NCBI GenBank assembly: GCA_000018565.1 | Contig: CP000875.1 | Coordinates: 1,751,199 to 1,815,198 of the forward strand | DNA length: 64,000 nucleotides | Direction of reading: 5' to 3' | DNA from: Herpetosiphon aurantiacus DSM 785 | GTDB taxonomy: Bacteria > Chloroflexota > Chloroflexia > Chloroflexales > Herpetosiphonaceae | Made by a program: the position numbers and the translations under genes | Part shown: positions 1 to 8,720 of the stretch, in pieces | Layout of the letters: every line of letters begins with the position of its first letter | Position numbering within the stretch: position 1 is the stretch's first letter | The notes under the pieces: generated by a model | The model's database searches: none | Seen by the model: the letters and a program-made list of their open reading frames with translations, nothing else | Told to the model about the DNA's origin: nothing

Positions 1-1055
1 AGAATATTGATGTAGCAGCCGCGACTGCGGAATTTATGGGTTGGTTTGGCTCAGGCTATTTAGCTTTGCTGCTTGGCTTGGGTGGTGGGCGGGCAATCAT
101 CTTGCGTTTGCGCCGTAAGCATTATTTAATTTCGGTGGAATATAAGGGCATTGCCACAGTGACAATTGCCCCTGGAACGAGTTTGCTTGAAGCCAGCCTT
201 GCCAATGGAATTCCCCATGCCCATAGTTGTGGTGGGCGCGGGCGTTGCTCAACCTGCCGGATCGAAATTATCGAAGGTGTGAAAGCGCTGAATCCGCCGA
301 CTGAAACCGAGTTGCGTTTGCTCAAGCGTTTTGGGGCAAGTGGCGATATTCGCTTAGCATGCCAAACCATCCCAACTGCTGCCTGCGTGGTGCGGCCATT
401 GCTCCACCATCATGATCGTTCGCTACCAGGCGCACCAACCATGATTAGCCATGGTGCCGATAAGCAAATTGTGATTATGTTTGCCGATTTGCGCGGCTTT
501 ACGACCCTTTCCGAGGGCAAGTTGCCCTACGATACGGTCTTTATTCTGAATCAATATTTTCAATCGATGGGCCAAGTCATCGAGGCCAACGGTGGTTATC
601 TCGATAAATTTATTGGCGATGGGATTATGGCGCTGTTTGGTTTGGATGGTACGCTCGAACAAGCTTGTCATAATGCGTTAGCTGCCGCCCAAGCTATGGC
701 CTATCAACTTGATGTGCTCAATCAGCGCCTTGAACATGATGTCAACGAGCCATTGCGCATGGGCATTGGCATTCATTGTGGCCATGTAATTGTTGGTGAT
801 TTGGGCTATAAACGCGCTAAACATCTGACAGCGATCGGCGATGCAGTCAATATTGCCGCCCGTTTGGAAGAAGCCACCAAAACTTTGCAAACCCAATTGG
901 TCGTTTCGCGGGCGGTGATGCAACATAGTGCCTTAGATTTACACAATTTAGCTTTGAGCGAAATTCCGATTCGTGGCCGCACCCAGCCCTTGGAAATTTA
1001 CTCAATCGAGAGTGCCAAGAGCTTGGTGCTTGTGCCACTAACCTTGAATACCTAA
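1..1055 (+). CDS. Ferredoxin-adenylate/guanylate cyclase fusion, 5' end outside window
   Basis: The frame is open to the window edge, so the N-terminus is missing; the first visible ATG is at 36. Residues below are counted from that ATG. A hydrophobic segment (about 8-25) precedes a 2Fe-2S plant-type ferredoxin domain (about 30-122) with cluster ligands C65, C71 and C74 and a distal C109. A class III nucleotide cyclase domain follows (about 143-325). It carries metal-binding D151 (FADLRGF) and D195 (IGDGIMALF) and the transition-state residues N272 and R276 in GDAVNIAARLE. All key cyclase residues are present, so an active cyclase is expected. The fusion suggests redox-gated cyclic nucleotide synthesis from a membrane anchor; the gating is inference. 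Substrate (ATP or GTP) cannot be settled from sequence alone. Confidence 0.85.
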   Translation, partial: NIDVAAATAEFMGWFGSGYLALLLGLGGGRAIILRLRRKHYLISVEYKGIATVTIAPGTSLLEASLANGIPHAHSCGGRGRCSTCRIEIIEGVKALNPPTETELRLLKRFGASGDIRLACQTIPTAACVVRPLLHHHDRSLPGAPTMISHGADKQIVIMFADLRGFTTLSEGKLPYDTVFILNQYFQSMGQVIEANGGYLDKFIGDGIMALFGLDGTLEQACHNALAAAQAMAYQLDVLNQRLEHDVNEPLRMGIGIHCGHVIVGDLGYKRAKHLTAIGDAVNIAARLEEATKTLQTQLVVSRAVMQHSALDLHNLALSEIPIRGRTQPLEIYSIESAKSLVLVPLTLNT

Positions 1056-2014
1056 ACCTCAATCACCACGTTGCCTTTTTTGCGGCCAGTCTCAACATAG
1101 CGATGGGCCTCGACTAAATCGGCCAAGTGATAACGTCGATCGATCACGGCTTTGAGCTGGCCCGCGCCAATTAATTCGGCCAAAAATTCGATGTTGCTTG
1201 GTTTTTGATTTAGGCCAGTTGCCGCAAATTTGGCTTTTTTACCGTTGCCAAAGCTGGTCCAAAGCATATTCAGCATAATTCCCAAGGTTGGCACAGTCAT
1301 AAGATAAATGCCGTTGGGCGTAAGCAACTGTTTACAACGGCCATACGAACTTTTGCCAATTGCATCGAAGACCACATCGTAGCGTTGTTGGCTTTGGGTA
1401 AAATCGCTGCTGGTGTAGTCGATCACGTAATCAGCACCGTAGTGCTTGACTAGCTCATGGTTGGCGGCGCTACACACGGCGGTAACCGTCGCGCCATAGT
1501 ATTTAGCCAATTGCACTGCGTAAATGCCAACTGCCCCCGAAGCACCATTGATCAATATCTGTTGGCCTGCTTGCAGTTTGGCTGCATCACGCAGAAAAAG
1601 TAACGAGGTGCTTGCTCCATCGCAAATGGCCACAGCTTCGGCGGCGCTCACGTTGCTTGGTTGCTTGGCGATCGGCTTATCTTCGGCTAAACATAGATAT
1701 TCGCCGTAGCTGCCAAAACTATTGGGACTCATGCCGAAGACTTGATCGCCAACCTTGAAGCGCTGGACTGCTGGGCCAATCGCCTCGACCGTGCCAGCAA
1801 ATTCAACACCCAGAATTTGAAATTTTGGTCGGCGCAGGCCATACATCAACTTGACTACAAATGGATCGCCCTTGCGAAAGGCACAATCGGACGGTGTAAC
1901 GCAAGCGGCTTGCACTCGAATTAATAATTCATTGGCTTTGGGGGCTGGTTTGCTAGCTTCGCCAAATTGTAAGACATCGGGCGAGCCATAACCTGTGCAG
2001 AGCATTGCTTTCAT
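1052..2014 (-). CDS. NAD(P)-dependent quinone oxidoreductase-like MDR dehydrogenase
   Basis: A 320-residue medium-chain dehydrogenase/reductase. The N-terminal GroES-like domain begins MKAMLCTGYGSPDVL, and the Rossmann fold shows the nucleotide-binding run GASGAVGIYAVQLAK at about 158-172. The structural-zinc cysteine cluster of alcohol dehydrogenases is absent, which fits the zinc-independent quinone oxidoreductase branch. GGAG precedes the ATG. The start overlaps the stop of the upstream dehydrogenase by 4 bp, so the two are translationally coupled. The 3' end converges on and overlaps the end of the cyclase gene by 4 bp. The substrate is unknown; carbonyl or enone compounds are usual in this family. 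Confidence 0.85.
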   Translation of the reverse strand: MKAMLCTGYGSPDVLQFGEASKPAPKANELLIRVQAACVTPSDCAFRKGDPFVVKLMYGLRRPKFQILGVEFAGTVEAIGPAVQRFKVGDQVFGMSPNSFGSYGEYLCLAEDKPIAKQPSNVSAAEAVAICDGASTSLLFLRDAAKLQAGQQILINGASGAVGIYAVQLAKYYGATVTAVCSAANHELVKHYGADYVIDYTSSDFTQSQQRYDVVFDAIGKSSYGRCKQLLTPNGIYLMTVPTLGIMLNMLWTSFGNGKKAKFAATGLNQKPSNIEFLAELIGAGQLKAVIDRRYHLADLVEAHRYVETGRKKGNVVIEV

Positions 2015-3012
2015 ACGGTTTGCTCCAAGCTTTGAGCTGTGGTGGGTTGCAATTCGATCATAATTTTGCCTTTGGCATGGCCAGCTTGGAGATAACGCAT
2101 TGCGGCAGGAGCTTCTTCCAGCGGGTAGCGCTGATCGATCACCGCTTTGATATCGCCGTTGGCCAGCAAAAAGCCAATTTTGGCGAGATCGGTTTGGTTG
2201 GGCTTGGCGAACAGGTTACTCAGCTGTTTTTGGCTGCCAATTGAGAGCAATTTGCCCAAGGCGATCGCCTGAAAAATCTGGCTCATTTCGCCGCCAACCA
2301 TCACATAGCGACCTTGAGGCGCTAAACTGCGTTTATAGTCGAAAATTGAGCGATGACCATTGACCCCCAAAATCAGATCATACAGCTGACCATTGCGAGC
2401 AAAATCATCCTTAGCATAATCCAGCACCTGATCAGCGCCGAGCGAACGTAGCAAATCGTGCTTGGCGGCACTGGAAACAGCGGTAACGATTGCGCCAAAA
2501 TGTTTAGCAAGCTGCACCGCAAATGTGCCAATTCCACCTGAAGCTCCATAAATCAAGACCTTTTGGCCTGCGGCGATGCCGCCTTGGCGCAGGCCTTGCA
2601 AGGCTGTGACCGCGGCCATGGGCGCGGCAGCAGCTTGTTCAAAACTTAGCTGCTCGGGCTTGAGCACCAGCACATGTTCGGGGGCACAAACATATTGGCC
2701 TAAGCCACCAGCTCCGCAGCCCGAAAGATCGCCAAACACCGCATCGCCGACTTTAAATTGAGTGACGTTACGCCCGACGGCTTCGATAACTCCAGCCACA
2801 TCGGTGCCAGGAATACCTTTTTTGGGTTTGAATAAGCCCGTCATAAAGCGTACAGGAAAGGGTTTACCAGACATCAAGCGCCAATCGGCGGCGTTAAGGG
2901 CTGTCATATGTACTTTAATTAAAACTTGATTTTCAGCAGGGGTTGGGCGAGCTACTTCGCTGAGCCGCAACACATCGGCTGAGCCATATTCACGATAGAT
3001 AATTGCTTGCAT
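2011..3012 (-). CDS. NAD(P)-dependent quinone oxidoreductase-like MDR dehydrogenase (paralogue)
   Basis: A 333-residue MDR protein, clearly paralogous to the gene just downstream. It has a GroES-like domain and then a Rossmann domain with YGASGGIGTFAVQLAK at about 155-170. There are no structural zinc cysteines. A CTGGAG box precedes the ATG. It is the first dehydrogenase in the row small-ORF / MDR / MDR, all on the minus strand downstream of a MalT-like regulator, so the regulator plausibly controls a two-step or redundant reduction. The tandem pair probably arose by duplication. Its substrate is not indicated. Confidence 0.85.
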   Translation of the reverse strand: MQAIIYREYGSADVLRLSEVARPTPAENQVLIKVHMTALNAADWRLMSGKPFPVRFMTGLFKPKKGIPGTDVAGVIEAVGRNVTQFKVGDAVFGDLSGCGAGGLGQYVCAPEHVLVLKPEQLSFEQAAAAPMAAVTALQGLRQGGIAAGQKVLIYGASGGIGTFAVQLAKHFGAIVTAVSSAAKHDLLRSLGADQVLDYAKDDFARNGQLYDLILGVNGHRSIFDYKRSLAPQGRYVMVGGEMSQIFQAIALGKLLSIGSQKQLSNLFAKPNQTDLAKIGFLLANGDIKAVIDQRYPLEEAPAAMRYLQAGHAKGKIMIELQPTTAQSLEQTV

Positions 3013-3033
3013 GGTAAAACTCCAGGTTGTTTG

Positions 3034-3297
3034 TTATTGCTCAGTTGAATCGGATTCGAGCGTGGTTGGCGGCACGGGCATAATTGAAATTAATTGCATG
3101 CCCAAATCGCGAATTTTCTTGATCAGGCCATAGAGTGCCGCTTGATCAACGATTGTGCCGACCAGTAAGGTATTGCCGTTGGCATCGAGCGCGATTTGCA
3201 TGCCCTCAAACCACCCAGCCCAAGCTAGGTTAAGCTGGCCGCGCAGGCAAATTTGATATTGCATTGCTTCGTTTGCTGGTGGGTTTTGATTGGTCAT
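3034..3297 (-). CDS. Small conserved protein linked to MalT-like regulators
   Basis: An 87-residue protein starting MTNQNPPANEAM. The frame is open further upstream to 3354, but this ATG is preferred because the family core begins just after it. The core YQICLRGQLNLAW, the WFEGM run and the C-terminal GLIKKIRDLGMQLISI form a compact alpha/beta pattern. I recognise it as a small uncharacterised family that sits beside LuxR/MalT regulators in Chloroflexota and actinobacteria; its function is unknown. It lies 21 bp upstream of the first dehydrogenase, so it is probably co-transcribed with the pair. No signal peptide or membrane segment is seen. Confidence 0.7.
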   Translation of the reverse strand: MTNQNPPANEAMQYQICLRGQLNLAWAGWFEGMQIALDANGNTLLVGTIVDQAALYGLIKKIRDLGMQLISIMPVPPTTLESDSTEQ

Positions 3298-3418
3298 AAC
3301 TGTCTCAGTTTTTTGGGCACATACCGCGACAAATGTCAACGGCTCAACTGCCAACTAGCATACTCAATTGCTGTGAGCTTGGTTAGACACCAAAGTGTTG
3401 TTGTGGTTGAAGTGAAGT

Positions 3419-6049
3419 TTATTGGTTGAGCAAGCCTAATTCGCGGGCACGCGCCACCGCTTCGGTGCGACGCTGAACCTGAAGTTTCTCGAAAATTCGC
3501 CGATTGTGGCCTTTAACCGTATCCAAAGCGAGGTGTAATTGTTGGCAGATCGCTTGATTGGAGTGGCCTTGCGCGATTAAGCTCAATATTTCTAGCTCAC
3601 GTTGGCTGAGCATTTCAGGCAAGCTTGGAGTTGTGGGATAAAGCTGGGGCATTCGTTCGGTTGTAAAATGAGCTAAGATTTGATTGACATAATTTTTTGA
3701 GGAAGTCGTTAAATTGATATGGCTCAACAGATTTTGGATTGCCTGCCCTTGATCGAGGAACACCCGCACAAAACCTTCAGGTTCAGCACTGATTAAGCTT
3801 GGTTTGAGCACTTGTTGGGCTTGGGCGTAATCTTCAAGTGCAGCCAACGCTAAACTTTGCAACACTTTAATCCATAAACTTTGATCATGCCAGCTATTGG
3901 TTTGGGCGATCGTGAGGGCTGGTTGTAACAGCGCCAAGGCTGCGCTTGGTTGCTGTTGCGCCAAAAAGACTTGGGCTTGGCTGATTGGAATCTGATGCGT
4001 TTGCGCTATTTGACTCGCTTGTTGTACTTGGCCACGCATTAATCCAATTCGTACTTGCTCGGCGGCGATTTTGGCTGGTTGGGTGGTATGGCGATGCTGG
4101 TGGGCGGCAGCGCTGGCCTGCTCTAACAATAAACTTGCTTGGTCAAGCTGATTTTGGGCAATCAACAATCGCGCTTTAATCACATAACAAGCCACCTCGC
4201 GATCGGTGTGTTGCAATAATTGAGCTGCTTGCAAGGCTCGTTGATAATGCTGCTCAGCCTGGTCGAGCTGATTCCATTGATAATAAATGCGGGCTAAACC
4301 TAGCTCGGCTCCGCAGTTAGCCGCAGGCAAGGCCAATTGACGACTAGCCTCAAGCACCTGTTGGTAGGTTGTGGCCGCGAGTTTGAGCTGATTGTTACTT
4401 TCTTGGAGATTGCCCAAGCCGATTGATGCCAACACAACCGTGACCAGATTGCCCGAGCGTTGACCGATGCTAATCGCTTGCTCATAGGCTTGTTTGGCAG
4501 CACTGCGCTTGCCTTGCAACTGATAGGCATAGCCCAATTTCCAAACCGTCGAGGTGCGAAACGAGAGATTATCAATCGCGAGATATTCCAAGGCACGTTT
4601 GGATTGAGCGATAATTTGGCTTGCATCGTTTTGGCTGAGTGCGAGCGTGCCCCGAATTGCGGCAATTCGCCCAATTAAATCGTGTAATTTAGGCGTTAAT
4701 GGATGTTGATCGATGGCTTGTTCCGCCGCTTGCAGCCGTTGCTCGATGCCATTCACCTGGCCAGTTGCCAACCAAACTGCGGCTGCTGTAACCCAAAGTG
4801 ATGGCCGTTGGTTGAGCACGTTGGTTGGTAACGCTTGCAACCAAGCCATAATTGGCAAGAGCGCTCCTTGAAATTGCAGCGGAACCCGTTTACCTTCGAT
4901 CAAGCGTTCGGCTCGTTCGGTATCGTTGGCGGCGGCGGCATGTTCGAAGGCCTCAAGCTCAAGTTCATTTGCCTCGAACCAAATGCTGGCCTGAATATGT
5001 AATTGTTCAAGGCTGGTAGTAGCTTGTTGGGCCAAACTGCGTTGGAGCCGCTGGCGCAACAATTCGCCAAATAAATGATGATAGCGATACCAACGCCGCT
5101 CATGATCGAGCGGCACAATAAACATATTGGCCTGTTCAAGCTGTTCGAGCATCTGTTGGCCTGAATTTGTGCCATTGCTAACCAATGCATCACACAACGA
5201 TCCACACATCCGATTGAGAATTGAGGTCTGCAAAAGAAATTGCTGAACTGCTGGAGTTTGCTGTTGCAAGACTTCTTCCAGCAAATAATCCATCACAAAA
5301 TGATGGCTACCACTGAACGAAGCGATAAAACGACTGCGATCAGTTTGCTGTTGCATTGAAAGCGCCGCCAATTGTAAGCCAGCGATCCAGCCTTCGGTTC
5401 GGTTTTCTAAGGCTGCTACATCAGCAGGACTTAGCGCTAAACCCATCGCTTGATTAAGAAAAAGTTGGGCTTCGTCGAGGCTAAATCGTAGATCAGCGCT
5501 GCGCAGTTCGTGCAATTGGCCGCGTGCACGGAGCCGTGCCAAGGGCAAATTGGGATCTTCGCGAGTAGCAATGATCAAGCGCAACGAAGCTGGCAAGTGT
5601 TCCAGTAAAAAGCTGAGGGCTTGATCGATCGCATGGTTTTCGATCACATGATAATCGTCAAGTACCAAACTAACCGAGCTGCCAACAACGCTTAATTCGT
5701 TGATCAAGTTCGTCAGCGCTTGTTCGATAGCTGGCGGTTGGGTGTGAATTAATCTTAAACTTGCCGAACTTAATGTTGGAATCAGCGTTTGCAAGGCATG
5801 CACGAAATAACTGAAAAAGCGACTTGGGTCATTATCGCGTTCGTCGAGCGCCAACCACGCCATTGGGCGTTGGCTTGTGGCATGCCAAGCGCTGAGCAAG
5901 CTACTTTTGCCAAAACCGGCTGGAGCCGAAATCAAATTCAGGCTGGCATGACTGGCAGCATCTAAACGTTGAATTAAATGCGATCGCATCACCCCATTTG
6001 GGCGAAGCTGCGGAATGTGTAGCTTGGTGGCAAGAATTGGTATTGGCAT
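3419..6049 (-). CDS. MalT-like LuxR-family transcriptional regulator (STAND ATPase)
   Basis: An 876-residue STAND-type activator. It has an N-terminal NTPase with Walker A APAGFGKSS at about 43-51 and Walker B VSLVLDDYH near 130. A long helical, Q- and A-rich TPR-like sensor region runs from about 350 to 790. The C-terminal LuxR HTH lies at about 808-870 (LSQRELEILSLIAQG ... DTVKGHNRRIFEKL). By analogy with MalT it would bind DNA when an inducer docks on the TPR region and ATP is bound. Its likely targets are the small gene and two dehydrogenases just downstream (inference from position). The ATG lies 7 nt from a consensus -10 box, so the message may be leaderless. Confidence 0.9.
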   Translation of the reverse strand: MPIPILATKLHIPQLRPNGVMRSHLIQRLDAASHASLNLISAPAGFGKSSLLSAWHATSQRPMAWLALDERDNDPSRFFSYFVHALQTLIPTLSSASLRLIHTQPPAIEQALTNLINELSVVGSSVSLVLDDYHVIENHAIDQALSFLLEHLPASLRLIIATREDPNLPLARLRARGQLHELRSADLRFSLDEAQLFLNQAMGLALSPADVAALENRTEGWIAGLQLAALSMQQQTDRSRFIASFSGSHHFVMDYLLEEVLQQQTPAVQQFLLQTSILNRMCGSLCDALVSNGTNSGQQMLEQLEQANMFIVPLDHERRWYRYHHLFGELLRQRLQRSLAQQATTSLEQLHIQASIWFEANELELEAFEHAAAANDTERAERLIEGKRVPLQFQGALLPIMAWLQALPTNVLNQRPSLWVTAAAVWLATGQVNGIEQRLQAAEQAIDQHPLTPKLHDLIGRIAAIRGTLALSQNDASQIIAQSKRALEYLAIDNLSFRTSTVWKLGYAYQLQGKRSAAKQAYEQAISIGQRSGNLVTVVLASIGLGNLQESNNQLKLAATTYQQVLEASRQLALPAANCGAELGLARIYYQWNQLDQAEQHYQRALQAAQLLQHTDREVACYVIKARLLIAQNQLDQASLLLEQASAAAHQHRHTTQPAKIAAEQVRIGLMRGQVQQASQIAQTHQIPISQAQVFLAQQQPSAALALLQPALTIAQTNSWHDQSLWIKVLQSLALAALEDYAQAQQVLKPSLISAEPEGFVRVFLDQGQAIQNLLSHINLTTSSKNYVNQILAHFTTERMPQLYPTTPSLPEMLSQRELEILSLIAQGHSNQAICQQLHLALDTVKGHNRRIFEKLQVQRRTEAVARARELGLLNQ

Positions 6050-6055
6050 GGCTCA

Positions 6056-6083
6056 ATTATAGAATGGCATTTTGCTCCGTCAA
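6056..6083 (-). promoter_or_regulatory. Promoter of the MalT-like gene, probably leaderless
   Basis: Read on the minus strand, TTGACG (6078-6083), a 16-bp spacer and TATAAT (6056-6061) form a near-consensus housekeeping promoter. Transcription should begin about 7 nt downstream of the -10, which coincides with the A of the start codon at 6049. No Shine-Dalgarno fits between the -10 and the ATG. Confidence 0.7.
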
Positions 6084-6119
6084 TCCTCTAACGAGCCACA
6101 GAGTATTAGCATTGATGAA

Positions 6120-7043
6120 CTAGGCTGCATAATCTTTGCGATACACCAAGGCATGCGCATGAATTGCAAAACCAACAGTTTCGTATAAATTAAAGGCTGC
6201 TCCGCGATAATTATCGGTCTCGACGAAGATCTGTTCGGCTCCGAGGGCTAGCATGCGCCGGAAGTTTTCAGCAAGTAAGGCTTGGGCAACGCCCTGCTGC
6301 CGCAGATCCGCTCGCACTCCAAGCGGCTCGATTTGACCACTAGGCTGTCCACCAAAGCCTTGTTGATTGAACCAGCCGATGCAAAAGCCAGCCAAAGCGC
6401 CAGTTTGATCGACGGCTACTAAATCTAATTCAGCGCGATAGCTTGGCTGTTTGAGCGTGTTGGCTCGCCAGCCTTCGGTCATGCTGGTGCTTTCAAAAAC
6501 CGCTCGATGCAAACTGGTATAGGCAGCGATTTCAGTCATTCCTGCAAGTGTCCGAATGCTAATACCTGTGGACAAAGAAACAGGGCTTGGATCTTGGTTG
6601 CCACGCCGAAATAGATATTTCGACCACGGGTCTTGTTCAACAGCACTTTGATCAGCGAACCCTTGGGACGTTAGCACTTCGCGTAATTCGTGTTGATGCT
6701 CAAAAACACTCACAAACCAGGCTGGTCGGGCATGTTTTGTACCAATTAATGATTGTGCTCGCTGATCGGCCCATTCGAGCATTGCGCGATATAAACTAAG
6801 CGGTGTATCTGGATGCCAAACCAAATCGATCATCCAAAATGGTACTTGCAACGCAGCCCAACCGACGATTTGGCCTGTGTCCGTCTGCCAAATAGCAATA
6901 TTGGCGGGGTCATCAAGTGTCCACGAACTTAGGCGATAAGGCAGATCGATGCTTCGCATGTGTTGATCGGGGTTGGCACTAGCTAAGGCGAGCATTGCAG
7001 ATTGGTCGTGCTCAGGCTGAAAAGCCCGCTGAATAAGGTGCAT
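6120..7043 (-). CDS. GNAT family N-acetyltransferase, two-domain
   Basis: A 307-residue protein. The C-terminal half (about 155-305) is a typical GNAT fold, with the acetyl-CoA loop in VRADLRQQGVAQALL and the terminal NLYETVGFAIHAHALVY strand. The N-terminal half looks like a degenerate second GNAT domain lacking the R/Q-x-x-G-x-G/A loop, an arrangement like that of mycothiol synthase-type tandem GNATs. AAGGAG lies correctly before the ATG. It is monocistronic, divergent from the HNH gene. The acceptor substrate is unknown. Confidence 0.8.
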   Translation of the reverse strand: MHLIQRAFQPEHDQSAMLALASANPDQHMRSIDLPYRLSSWTLDDPANIAIWQTDTGQIVGWAALQVPFWMIDLVWHPDTPLSLYRAMLEWADQRAQSLIGTKHARPAWFVSVFEHQHELREVLTSQGFADQSAVEQDPWSKYLFRRGNQDPSPVSLSTGISIRTLAGMTEIAAYTSLHRAVFESTSMTEGWRANTLKQPSYRAELDLVAVDQTGALAGFCIGWFNQQGFGGQPSGQIEPLGVRADLRQQGVAQALLAENFRRMLALGAEQIFVETDNYRGAAFNLYETVGFAIHAHALVYRKDYAA

Positions 7044-7167
7044 AATGAACTCCTTTGGAGTTTCTGGGCTAATTGATCTTAGAATAGATCCATTATGCTG
7101 CTATGATCGCAGGTATCGCATCATTCAAGCGACTGATCGTAAGTTCAGTATTAGGGAGTGATCGACG

Positions 7168-7842
7168 ATGAGTTATCAAGTTTTTGACAATGGGGATGAT
7201 GAGAAATATTTTCGGTGGATGGAGCAACATTTAGATGGGTTTATTTTGAATGTTGAGCGCGTTTCTAAATCATTACCTGTGGTATTGCATTGCTCGAATT
7301 GTGGCCATATTCGGCGTGGATTGGCTGAAGGTGCATTTACTGGGCGTGACCAGATTAAAATTGCGGCGTTTGTGGTTGATGAATTGATTCGATGGCGTAA
7401 CAAGTATCGTCCAGATGCTACCGTTAAATACTGTAGTGACTGTAAGCCAGCAAAATCTGTTCTTGAGCAATTCTTATTTTATCCTGACGAGCTTGATTCG
7501 CAAGTTGAGCTTGATTCACGAGCTGAACTTTGGGAAGGCGCTAAAGTACAAGTTTTGGTTAATCAATATGAACGTAATGCACAGGCTCGCCAACGCGGTA
7601 TTGCCCAATATGGCACACGTTGTTTGGTTTGTGAGCTTGATTTTGTCGAGCGTTATGGCCCAATTGGCGAAGGTTTCATTCATGTGCATCATATCAAGCC
7701 ATTAGCCTCGATTAATGCAGGGTATCAGGTTGATCCGATTAACGATCTCCGTCCCGTTTGCCCAAATTGTCACGCCATGCTGCATCGTGGTAAAGAGCAA
7801 CCGCTAACTATCGAAGAATTACGGGCTTTGCTCAAGCGTTAA
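7168..7842 (+). CDS. HNH endonuclease family protein
   Basis: A 224-residue protein with a C-terminal HNH domain (about 150-218). C154 (GTRCLVCELDF), the HVHHIKPLA catalytic run and RPVCPNCHAMLHRG give the His-Asn-His core with a Zn-binding CxxC pair. An extra CxxC pair occurs in the N-terminal half (LHCSNCGHIRRG, and YCSDCKPAK), suggesting a second zinc ribbon. The layout resembles McrA-like orphan HNH restriction or repair nucleases. An AGGGAG box lies 9 nt upstream of the ATG. No methyltransferase or other restriction gene is adjacent, so a role in defence is only a possibility. Confidence 0.8.
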   Translation: MSYQVFDNGDDEKYFRWMEQHLDGFILNVERVSKSLPVVLHCSNCGHIRRGLAEGAFTGRDQIKIAAFVVDELIRWRNKYRPDATVKYCSDCKPAKSVLEQFLFYPDELDSQVELDSRAELWEGAKVQVLVNQYERNAQARQRGIAQYGTRCLVCELDFVERYGPIGEGFIHVHHIKPLASINAGYQVDPINDLRPVCPNCHAMLHRGKEQPLTIEELRALLKR

Positions 7843-7851
7843 TCTTGGAAG

Positions 7852-7883
7852 TTGGGGAGTGTTTTGGGCAAAATACTCCCCAA
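7852..7883. terminator. Hairpin between convergent genes
   Basis: An inverted repeat, TTGGGGAGT at 7852-7860 and ACTCCCCAA at 7875-7883, encloses a further TTTTG/CAAAA pair. It gives a long nearly continuous stem. There is no clear U-run, but its position between the HNH stop and the stop of the convergent hydrolase suits a bidirectional terminator. Confidence 0.55.
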
Positions 7884-7888
7884 TGATA

Positions 7889-8674
7889 TTAGCTAGCTAA
7901 AAATTGATTGATAACTGGCATTAGCAGATCGATGCGGTCGATAATGTTGAAGTGGTTGATATTCGGTAAAATTGCTAACTGCGACTGGCTGCGTTGCTCT
8001 GGATCATGGGACTGTGGTCCGCCAAGCAGTTCAAAAAATTCAATCGCATGACGGAGCGGAATGCTATCTGCATCACCTTGGACTACTAAACATGGGCTTT
8101 GGAGCTTAGCGACATCGCTGCTCCAATCAAAAGATTGCTTGCCCATTGCCCCTGTTTTGCAAACGAGTTGCACCCAATTAGCCGGATTCGGCGCATATTC
8201 CTGATAAAATTTGTAGGGTATTGATTCGACCATTGCTGCTGCCGCAACTTCATCGAGCTGGCCAATGGCCGCGCGGACTGCTGGATACCAGGCAGTATCA
8301 CGGAATGTTGCGGAGATGACGATCAATTTGCCTACCAACTGCTGATGACGAATGGCAGTTTGGAGTGCAACCCCACCACCTAGCGAGAAACCTACTACAT
8401 CAACCTGGCTAAAACCAAGATATTGGATTAATGCTGCGACATCATCGGCCATAGCAGCATAACTTAATGGTCGTGGTATATCATTCGTTCGGGCATGGCC
8501 TTGAAGTTCAACGCCGATCACTTGATATTGTTCAGCCAGCGCTGGTAGTAAATCTGCAAACATGCCAATTCCACCCAATCCGCCGTGCAACAAAACTAAC
8601 GGCTGACCGCTGCCATGAATTTCATAGTAGAGCTGAAGATCGTGAATTGGGGCATAGCCACTTTTTACCAACAT
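7889..8674 (-). CDS. Alpha/beta hydrolase
   Basis: A 261-residue alpha/beta hydrolase fold enzyme. It has the oxyanion motif LVLLHGGLGG, the nucleophile elbow VVGFSLGGGVALQ, an acid in VVQGDADSI and the catalytic His in ILPNINHFNIID. The ATG at 8674 is chosen although the frame is open further, because TAAGGAG lies just upstream and the longer form would overlap the DUF899 gene. It is a probable small-molecule esterase or haloperoxidase-like hydrolase; the substrate is not known. It follows the DUF899 gene by 46 bp and may share its transcript. Confidence 0.85.
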   Translation of the reverse strand: MLVKSGYAPIHDLQLYYEIHGSGQPLVLLHGGLGGIGMFADLLPALAEQYQVIGVELQGHARTNDIPRPLSYAAMADDVAALIQYLGFSQVDVVGFSLGGGVALQTAIRHQQLVGKLIVISATFRDTAWYPAVRAAIGQLDEVAAAAMVESIPYKFYQEYAPNPANWVQLVCKTGAMGKQSFDWSSDVAKLQSPCLVVQGDADSIPLRHAIEFFELLGGPQSHDPEQRSQSQLAILPNINHFNIIDRIDLLMPVINQFLAS

Positions 8675-8720
8675 GTGCCTTACACTCCTTAAATATATCG
8701 TGAATGAACTAAGGTATTTG

